Of a stretch of DNA of 64,000 bases, positions 56,519 through 64,000 are shown in pieces. Every line of letters begins with the position of its first letter. Position 1 is the stretch's first letter. The stretch lies in the NCBI GenBank assembly GCA_037176725.1, contig JAZBRS010000050.1, forward strand, positions 11,116,001 to 11,180,000, given 5' to 3'. The notes under the pieces are model-generated. The model searched no databases. It was not told the origin of the DNA and worked only from the letters and a program-made list of their open reading frames with translations. The translations under genes and the position numbers were made by a program. This DNA comes from Posidonia oceanica. Its lineage: Eukaryota > Streptophyta > Magnoliopsida > Alismatales > Posidoniaceae.

Positions 56519-57016
56519 CGTTATAAGCGAGAGTCCCAGCGTATAACGAGCTCTGAGGCATAACTGCCAGGATCAGAGAAGATTCTCCAATTAAGGAGTC
56601 ATTAAGTGTGTTTAAACTCGGCTTTGATGGCTTTGACTGGTCAATAGGTTCCAAAGAAGGCAAAAAACGATTTTTTGGATTAGGCCAAATAAGGAAAGCT
56701 TTGGGCAAACTGGGTTGCCACGTTGGACACTGGAAAACCAGTTGCCAATATTAGCCACTGGAGAACCAGTGGCCAACGTTGTACACTAAGAAGCCAGCGG
56801 ACAACACCCTCAGTCAGTTCAACTTCCAAATTTGGTCAGGACATGAAGAACACTTAGGTTGCCGACATTTGGGGCTTAGATAAGGATAGCAAATTGGACT
56901 TGAGTGGAACATTTGGCTCAAGTGAGACATTCTGGATTGGGCAGAGGGTTTCTAAGAGCGACCTAATGCAAGAGACTATACTAATATGAAGGGAGTGCCA
57001 AAACGGGGTATCTACA

Positions 57017-57352
57017 GATTGCCCCTCCTTGAAGATGGCTTCGGCACGAAGCTATCTACAAGGCGAGACGATACCCCCGTGTGGCACTACCTGGAGATCC
57101 TAAATGAAATCCAATGCCTGCTGCCACCAGACTTGGATGAGACACAAAGAGGGTCGGCTAAAGAAACACGGCCAAGGCGATTGCCCAAGGGGAACAAACT
57201 AACGACATGCCATGGGAATTGACCGCGGGGGTCAAACTAAAAGACGCTGCCACGGGTATTGCCTGCGAGGGTCAAACTAAAAGACATGCCACGGGGATTG
57301 CCTGCGGGGGTCAAACTAAAAGACACTGCCACGGGGATTGCCCACGGGGGTC
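57017..57352 (-). mobile_element. E tail next to LTR 2
   Basis: PPT AAGGAGGGGCAATC (minus, 57030-57017), then the same block as 46977-47170, then ~36-bp repeats around GCCACGGGGATTGCC and GGGGGTCAAACTAAAAGAC. Interrupted by F at 57353 after GGGGGTC. Confidence 0.8.
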
Positions 57353-58904
57353 TGTAGATATCCTACTTTCGCATTTTTGAGAGTTCTTTTTGAGGATAGA
57401 AACCTTGAGGCGCCCCAAGTCTCGTGCCTAAGTTTTGATAACACATCTTCCAGATATTCCTTGACTTCTTTAAAGCATCACTTAATCCTACCGTGACTCA
57501 GGTTATTGGCTGTGGCAGAGCTAACTCGCTCAGGCTCGTGGCAGGTCTGAGTACCCTGGGTATTCTTCATTTCTACTCAGATTCATAGTAGATTTGAATT
57601 AATAGAGATGCATCCTTGATTTCATAGACTATCTGTAGTTTCCCGGCCTTCTATCTTGTTTCCTCTGACCAAAACCCAGGAAAAGGGCTAGAAATGACCT
57701 AAGCTTGATAGTAGCCAGTTAGGGAGGCGACTCAGGTAGTTGCCTCCTAGAGAGGCGACTAAGACCGTCGCCCATTGCCTCGCCGACTGCTTCAGAAGTC
57801 GACATCAGAGGTGGCCCAGTCAAAAGCCATCTGAGGAGGCGATCCATGGTGACGCCACCTAGAAAGGCGACTGGGCGATCGTGGGCAGCGGTTGCTCACC
57901 ATGATCCCCTCAACCCTCAGGCGCCAGATCATCAGGAAGCTGAGCGGTTGCGGAACTGCCCCGTTCTTCCTCACGATCCTTGACCATTAGGCGTCACTCC
58001 ATGCACCGACTAACAATCGTGGCTCCCCTGAACCGCTTTTCCACAGTTATCTCCCACTACCCCCTCAACCGTTAGGCACTAGCTCAGCCGGTGACTAAAA
58101 ATCGTGGCCTCGTTCCTGGGTCTTCCCACACTTTGACTGAGCGGTTGCTAGGTTTAGGCGCCAGCTCAACCGATGACTAACCCTAATTGCCACTTTTCTA
58201 GAATATTCTGAATTCCAACCGTCGTCACCCCCCCTAGAGTCTATAAATAGACCCCCTAGGCCAGTGGTTTGAGGGTCGGAATTTTTGAGAGAGAAATTCC
58301 CCCCGGTCGGAATAATTTCCAAGAGAGGCGGAGCCCTGTCAATTGTAAGCCACCTTCAGAGAGCTAGATTTCCAATCCAGAAACTCTACCCCTTGTCCTC
58401 AAGAGGCTACCAACCTAAGCTTCTTCCTTCGATCCCAGAGATCCTCAGCTATGCCGGAGCTCCGACCGTGCCTCCTTTCAACTTCATTGCATTCAGCATA
58501 AGGGTGAAAGGGAGTATCTTCCTCCAATCTAATTTCTCATTGCATTTCCTTTTACATTCCTTAGCATAGGACCCATAACATATGCATGCGGGGAACAATC
58601 CCCAGTCAGTATTTGTTTTCTTTTAGTCATGTCATTTCGTTCACTTCGGTTGCTGACTACTACACTTGAGCTAATTTAGATCTATGTTGTTTTGTTTTGA
58701 AGGAAAGGAAGGAGTTTACGTAGCACGAGGGAGCCGCTAGACGACATCCAGCCGTCGATCTAGTGGTCCGAGGACCCACATCATCATAATCTCCTCCCAG
58801 GTGTCTTGTCTACCCAAAGGCGAGTGGCGATCACAACAGAGTTGACGATGTACGTGGAGGCGCCGACATCTTCTCAAACCCCCCCCCCCAAATTCCACAC
58901 TACA
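57353..58904 (+). repeat. Element F 5' LTR, 1552 bp
   Basis: TGTAGATATCC to CCACACTACA. It contains GGCGACT-based hairpin words (57718-57870), a TATA box at 58242-58250, and a copy of the first nine PBS bases at 58825-58833. No gene. The 3' LTR lies outside the window, so the ends rest on TG..CA, the PBS position and the break in the E tail. Confidence 0.78.
58242..58250 (+). promoter_or_regulatory. TATA box of element F LTR
   Basis: TATAAATAG in a CCCCCCTAGAG/ACCCCCTAGG setting. Transcription would start near 58275, dividing the LTR into about 920 bp U3 and 630 bp R-U5. Confidence 0.75.
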
Positions 58905-58911
58905 GAAAAAG

Positions 58912-58929
58912 TGGCGATCATGGTGGGAC
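58912..58929 (+). promoter_or_regulatory. Element F probable primer-binding site
   Basis: TGGCGATCATGGTGGGAC, seven bases after the LTR end. It starts with TGG as a tRNA-primed site must, but differs from the D site, so another tRNA may be used. The matching tRNA was not identified. Confidence 0.6.
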
Positions 58930-60302
58930 TTGGCTTTAGCCAACCCCTGTGCTATGTAAGTCAATTCCTTCCTTCCTTTCCATCATTCTCATAGATCTAG
59001 GAGTAGTTTTCTGGTTCGGGTAACCGTGTGTTTAGGTTTTCACGGTACCCCAGACCATGTTTCTGTTTTTTTTCTGTTTCTAACATCAGTAAAATCCCAA
59101 GCTCCAATAGCTGGGGCTAGTTTACTGAGGTTAGAAGACTGTGCTGCGAGCCACCTGTCCTAGAAGCCCTGTCCTAGCCACTCCTACAGAGGGCGACTGA
59201 TAGAGATGCCCTTTACACAGGTGACTTCCCCAGTCCATTTTTTTTACTGCAGATCTTTGTTTTTTTCTGTATTTTGTGTTGTATTTTTAGATCTGCAGTA
59301 GCATAAGAAAAATATATAAAAACAACTCTCCATGTCCACTGTGTTTTAGTTTTTTTAACAGTTTTTAGATTTACTTATGTCCACCCTTAAGGTGGAAACT
59401 AATTGTCTAATATTAAAGTGGAAGTTCCTTGAGGAAGTCTTCCTCTAGCTAGAACAGTTAACCTGAGCGAACCCGGGACAGTGCAAGTCGCTCTCCCATA
59501 CTCAGTGGTAACTGCAATAGTTAGATCAAGATCTCAAGGTGTCCCAAGTATTGTTGTTGGCTCCCCTCTCTCCCTGAGCCAATAGTAAAACTTGGTCGAT
59601 ACTTTATGCTTTAGTATTTCATGTTTACTTCCTGCTTTATGGTTTGTTAAGTGCCGAGCCTAAGGACAGAATCCTAGGTGGAGGGTCCCTCTTTAGAGAG
59701 ACAAGCCCCCCATCTAGGCCCCTCTTGGTGGACCCTAAAGAAGGTCAAGGAGGAGTACCCTAAAGCCAACCAATCCCAGTTACTTGTGACCCACGTAGGT
59801 TTAATTAATCAATCCATTAATTAAACACTTAAACAAGTAAAAGCAACGCATTGTTTGAAACCTGTTCTCATTTTTCTTCCTTGACTGTTGCGTGGTCTGT
59901 TGAAGACAGACTTGGTTTGCTGACTGAACAAGAGGCACAGCCGCCCGTTCAGGAGGCGCCTCGCTCAGCCGCTGGTGAAATCGGCGACTTGTCCGGTCGC
60001 CTGTAAAACAGGCGACTACAGGGGACCTTACGTTTCAGTGCCTTGCTTGCCGGGGTCTATGCATGTTACTGTTCACAAGGGGGTAAGCTCGAACTGTTTT
60101 AATTTCTGTTAATTTTCTTTCATTTCATCGAGTCTGTATTAATTAGTGTTACTTGAGTCTGTAATTTCCTTTCAATCTTCTGTAATAGTCTAGAAAGCAA
60201 AAAAGAAAAGAAAAAAAGGAAAAAAAGCAAAAGCAAAAAAAAGAAAAAGCAAAAGCAAAAAGAAAAAGAAAATACAAAAAAAAAAACAAAAAGAAAGGAA
60301 AA
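58930..60302 (+). other. Element F leader
   Basis: No gene. Contains a perfect hairpin GTCGCCTGT-AAA-ACAGGCGAC (59996-60016) and, directly before the gag ATG, a ~110-bp A/G-only tract (60195-60302). Confidence 0.65.
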
Positions 60303-62522
60303 ATGGAGCACATGAGCACGTCTTCTACCTCTACCTCCATGGCACAGCAAAGCCTAGGCCCGGATGGGTCTTTCTTCAGAGGCTCTACCTCACAGACGGA
60401 AGGGCCAGGAACCCCCGGCTTCCCACAAGCCGCCGGCCGGCGAAGATTCCCAGATGCCTCCATCCCCTTCAATTACCACACAGATACAAATGAAGAAGGA
60501 AGGGAGGCGGATCAGTCCCAGGCAATGGACATTCCGTCCGAGTTCACACATCCCGAGGCAACTTCCAACGTCGTGCCTCCCGTTGTGACTACCTCCTATC
60601 CAACTGAGGAGGAGACCTATGAGGTCCGGCAATCTCTGGCTCAACAACACTTCACGTACACAAGCCCGCAAACCTCCACCCTCCAAGAACACCACAACCA
60701 CCTATTCCATACCCTAGTCTATACACATGCCATACCTAACCCTGCCTTTCCTAGCCAAGGTTCCTATCCACCACATCACACGGCGCCCACCTACCCTTAT
60801 ATCCATCCCACTCCGCCATATGCAACCCCATACCTACTACAACCTCCCGCTAATACGCAATACTACCCTACTCCGCCTCCACCATCATTCTTTCATCCAC
60901 AACAGCCCCCTATTAACACACCCTACTACCCTACATGACCCCAATCGTCCCTCTTTCCCCCGCAACATAACCCATCATTACCACCATTCCCACAGACACA
61001 CTAGCACCCGAGCCAGGGGTAATACGCCGCACCAGGGACAGATCTCAAGAGGATGATCGCAGAAGCACTAATAGAGGCCGGAGTCACTTCAAAGGCACCT
61101 AATGGCTACGACATCTCCAAGTTCCCTCTTTTTGCCCTTCCCCCAAGGTTTAAAATGCCAAAGATGAGGAGATATAACAGAACAGAGGATCCCAGGAATC
61201 ACATAGCTGCCTTCACTATGGATACTCTGCCATACCGTTACGACGCTGGGCTCACTGCATACCTCTTCTTTAAGACACTTGAGGGAGAAGCTTTAAAGTG
61301 GTTTGACACCCTGACTTCCTATGATCTCCAAGATTTTAGGATAATTGAAGAGAAATTTCTAAATCAGTATAGTCACCGGGTGCCACACAAACCCACTGCA
61401 GGCGACCTCACAGTTGAGAGGATGAGGCCAAACGAGGACTTCGTCACCTTCGCTAGCCGATGGAGGGACATGGCCGCTCGGTCAGAGTGCTACATACCTG
61501 AAGGCCAAGCTGTGGAGATAATTGCAAGAAAAACCACGGGAGCACTCAGAGCTAGATTGTTGGCAGGTGACTTCCACACCTATCCACAGTTATATGAACG
61601 GGCCACCAAGGTAATGCGGAACAGAGAAGAGCTGCCATTCCTAGAGCTCGAAGCAAAAAATCGGAAGAAGACTGCGAGGCATACAATAGAAGGTGTCACT
61701 GGCAACATGGCACAGCTGACCACGTAGAATCAGAGGGGATGGAAAGGGCAACACTTCCAGCAGGCTCAATATCAAATGGAACAGCAGAGGCAGCCATTTT
61801 AGCAATTCCAACCCCAGCACTCTAATTCCCCAATAAATGCCCAACAAGGGTAGAGCAACAACCAATACAAGGCACCACCGCAAGGGCAGAGGGACTACCA
61901 CAATGTTCCTCCTCCACAAGCACCTAGGGGACCAAGGAGACAGAACTACCCACCACTTCCAGAGACAATCCCAGACATCTTCAGAATGCTGGTCGAAAGT
62001 GGGGACTTACAACTCCCGGTGCCAAAGCCAAACGCTCCCAACACAAACATGTCCAAGTACTGTGCATATCACCAGAAAAACAGGCACACACTTGAAGAAT
62101 GTTATGTGTTAAAAGATCGAATATATGATCTAAATGACAAGGGAGAAATAATGTGGTCGGCCCTTAAAGACAGGTTGAAAGAGGCCAAGACGGGACAACA
62201 CAAGTTGCAGATACATCAGAACCCTCTGCCCAACCACCCAGTGGCGCACCTAGTGGTAGAAGGCAGTCCACCAGAGACCGAGACCGTCTCCATCTGCCTA
62301 CTTGAGTTAGAGCCGGAGCTGGTTTTCTCCATTGCGGAAAGCAATGAGTCCGAGGTATGCTCTGAACAGGGATCCATAGAATGGGAATTCCCAATAGAGG
62401 CAGTACAAGACGAAGAAAGCGAGGAGAACGACCTGGAGCTCCTCAGGTGCTTCAATTTCCTCCTAGGAGAAGGTCAATCCCAAGAGCAAAATGGCAAGAC
62501 AGATCCCTTCGAGCTAGCCTAA
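60303..62522 (+). pseudogene. Element F Gag, interrupted by stops
   Basis: ATG at 60303. A Pro/Tyr/His-rich N-terminus (to 60935) is followed after three stops by the Gag core (61053-61724: FPLFALPPRFKMPKMRRYN, EALKWFDTLTSYDLQDF, FVTFASRWRDMA), a Gln-rich linker with further stops, and a zinc-knuckle-like CAYHQKNRHTLEEC (about 62058) with VLKDRIYDL. The frame never shifts, and the stops sit where Gln codons would fit. Gag would form the particle. Non-functional as it stands unless stops are suppressed. Confidence 0.82.
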
Positions 62523-62567
62523 AAAATTATCAAAGAATATGAGCGGAGGAATATAGTCTTCAAGGAC

Positions 62568-62998
62568 TTGGAGCTACCCACTTCAGAGAAACAGCTCTGG
62601 CCCTTGGTAATCACTGTAGAGGTCAACGGCTACCTCCTCCCCGGCATACTTGTAGACACAGGGGCTAGTCACAGTGCGTGCTCTTTGAACACACTCGACT
62701 ACATGGACGTCGAAGAAGAAGAGATCACCAGGGAGAGGATCTTCTGCAAGGGCTTTGATAACAGTCAAACGGAGGTGATAGGGACAGTTTAGCTAGCGAT
62801 TACCATCGGTCCCCTCACCAGCGTTACCAAGGTCATGGTGGTGGAGTGCGAACTAGCAGAACCGTTAATCCTGGGAAGAACGTGGTTGGCAGAAATATGT
62901 GTGGTCGCATCCCCAACACACTAGCTATTAAAGTTCAAATTCCAAGGGGAGATAATCACTATCAAGGCAGACCATGAAACAACCCTGGAAATGATCTA
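62568..62998 (+). pseudogene. Element F first retropepsin domain
   Basis: Starts in the Gag frame. A beta-strand-like start (LWPLVITVEVNGYLLPG) is followed by the active site ILVDTGASHSACSL (about 62647), a strand TEVIGTV, stop, then LAITIGPL, EPLILGRTWLA and LKFKFQGEIITI. The protease fold is complete in outline, with three TAG stops inside or just after it. It is an additional protease upstream of the usual Tat-type one. Confidence 0.75.
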
Positions 62999-63251
62999 GG
63001 AGCCCTACCTGGCAGGATTTCACATGGGAGACCCATCACCAAATGGCACAGGCGGTTGGATCGATGACTAGGACGATGAAGCCCCAAGCATCCAAGGGTT
63101 CCAGCAGTTCACTACTGATCAAGCCCAAGGGTATACCTAGGTCCAGAGGCCTGTGTTGCTAAGCTCATCTTAGCTGCCCATAAATCAGGAGCAGTATCTC
63201 CTCAGAAGAGCTCTATCTCTGCTTAAGTCCGGCTACGCCAAGGGAGAACAC

Positions 63252-63341
63252 AACCAAGCTCAGCAAGCCCCCATCACAAGAACAGGGCGGATCTCCAACC
63301 AAGCTCAGCAAGCCCCCATCACAAGAACAGGGCGGATCTCC
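63252..63341 (+). repeat. 45-bp perfect in-frame duplication in F
   Basis: Two identical 45-bp copies (63252-63296 and 63297-63341) starting AACCAAGCTCAGCAAGCCCC, adding 15 codons (NQAQQAPITRTGRIS) without breaking the frame. Perfect identity marks it as recent. Confidence 0.95.
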
Positions 63342-63459
63342 AACCAAGTCGCACTGCCTCCGCCTGATGCAGAACGAGCCATTTCCTCGCCTCAACCAGA
63401 GTTCCACATACCCCGGAGGATAGAAGGCACCTTCAACATCCTAGAGTAGCTCAGGAAGA

Positions 63460-64000
63460 CGCAAGCAAAGATCTCTATCTACGAGCTGGTCAAGGCCTCA
63501 GAGAAGCACTGCGATATCCTGATGGAGGTATTGAAGAAGGCCCAAGTACCAGAGGACATACCCGCCGAAGCTCTAGCAGCTGTTGCCGCTACCGTGATCA
63601 TGGAGTCCACGATCATCTTCACTGACTCTGAACTAGCTCCTCCTGAGAGGAGGACCCTACCTTTAAGTGTTACTATTGTAATAAACAGTCATAAACTTTG
63701 TGGTGTACTTGTGGATACCGGGGCGACTCTAAACGTATGCTCCCTAAAAACCCTACAGTTAATTGGGCTAACAGAATCTCAATTATGCCCAGCAGCCTTA
63801 ACTGTATCAGGGTACGACAACAACAAGAAGGCAGCCTTGGGGAAGATCACCGTCAAAGTTACCATTGGCCCTCTCCAAATAGAAACAGAACTGATAGTAG
63901 TCGATGCCCCAATCTCGTATCGACTCATCTTAGGGCGCCAATGGATCGAAGAGATCAAGGCAGTCACCTCCCCGCGTCACCAATGCATGAAGTTCCCTTA
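63460..64000 (+). pseudogene. Element F second retropepsin domain
   Basis: Same frame. A leading segment (AKISIYELVKASEKHCDILM, TIIFTDSELAPPER) corresponds to the D segment before its protease (ADISIWDLIHTSAEHREAF, VISFTSDELPPAG). Then come active site VLVDTGATLNVCSL (about 63708) and YRLILGRQWIEE. This is the canonical Tat-type protease. The reading frame is open from about 63451 to the window end; upstream stops block it. Confidence 0.82.

Larger units (their letters stand above)
55687..57016 (-). repeat. Element E LTR 2, complete, 1330 bp
   Basis: Minus strand from TGTAGATACCCC (57016) to CCATATCCACA (55687). About 85-90% like LTR 1 by eye. There is no PBS beyond its 3' end, so it is not followed by its own coding interior. 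It is preceded by an E tail (57017-57352), so it behaves as the 3' LTR of a second E copy inserted into the 55488 gene. Confidence 0.85.
57353..64000 (+). mobile_element. Element F: Ty3/gypsy element, runs off the right edge
   Basis: LTR (57353-58904), PBS-like site, leader, gag and two protease domains are seen. RT onward lies outside the window. It inserted into the E tail; the left target duplication would be GGGTC (57348-57352). The gag-pro frame is one phase throughout but carries about fifteen stop codons. The second protease with its preceding segment resembles the D protease region, so F also belongs near the Tat clade. Confidence 0.85.

Noticed and set aside
60303..63967. Reassigned stop codons (TAG/TAA read as Gln)
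   Set aside because: Normal CAG and CAA codons are frequent in the same frames, and integrase in D ends at TAG as expected. Mutation is the simpler explanation.
1..64000. tRNA, rRNA or other structural RNA genes
   Set aside because: Looked for cloverleaf-like and rRNA-like segments; only PBS complements of tRNA ends were seen.

Overview
This window looks like intergenic DNA from a large, repeat-rich plant nuclear genome, probably an angiosperm. I see no ordinary host gene that can be separated from mobile DNA. All of it can be read as one nested stack of Ty3/gypsy LTR retrotransposons of the Tat/Ogre type. The evidence is huge LTRs starting TGTWGA(C/T)ACCCC, a primer-binding site matching the 3' end of plant tRNA-Arg, a GGGAGGGGCATC polypurine tract, and an additional RNase H domain in pol.

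Layout. Element C (minus strand, 5230-17392) is the oldest visible layer. It holds a decayed gag-pro-RT, a leader, a PBS, a 4.46-kb LTR and a second 3' tail on the far side of that LTR. Element B (plus, 1-5229) sits inside the RT gene of C: the end of one LTR, an 800-bp remnant interior and a complete 3.67-kb LTR. Element E (minus) begins at 17393 inside the 3' tail of C. Its ~1.35-kb LTR is split by element D (plus, 18103-46333), a 28.2-kb Ogre-like element that is complete apart from two in-frame stop codons, with 6.0-kb LTRs and a CCGTG target duplication. To the right of D lie the rest of the E LTR, the E tail with several tandem arrays, three plus-strand genes with plant-mobile-domain character (49.7-55.7 kb), and a second E LTR (55687-57016). 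Element F (plus, from 57353) sits in the tail of the second E copy and runs off the right edge.

How D works. A single reading frame (25456-34245) codes gag, protease, reverse transcriptase, a degenerate gypsy RNase H, a second RNase H with its acidic residues, and integrase. It is broken only by two TAG codons. Downstream is a separate 445-codon ORF resembling the plant mobile domain/DUF7745 group. After that come about 3.3 kb of tandem arrays and hairpins ending at the PPT.

Most interesting signals: (1) a stem joining the first bases of the LTR to the interior across the PPT, with an apparent compensatory change between D/B/C and E; (2) arrays of short hairpins whose arms change together (GATAG/CTATC, GACAG/CTGTC, GGTAG/CTACC); (3) a 33-nt hairpin kept in the LTRs of B, C and D; (4) a copy of the first 9-11 bases of the PBS inside the LTR about 90-230 bp before its end in B, C, D and F, multiplied on a 114-bp period in C; (5) intron-containing mobile-domain genes antisense to element E whose promoters share motif words with the E LTR; (6) two successive retropepsins in F; (7) nonsense mutations almost entirely of the CAG/CAA-to-TAG/TAA type in frames that otherwise stay open. 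All calls come from reading the sequence by eye; identities are estimates.
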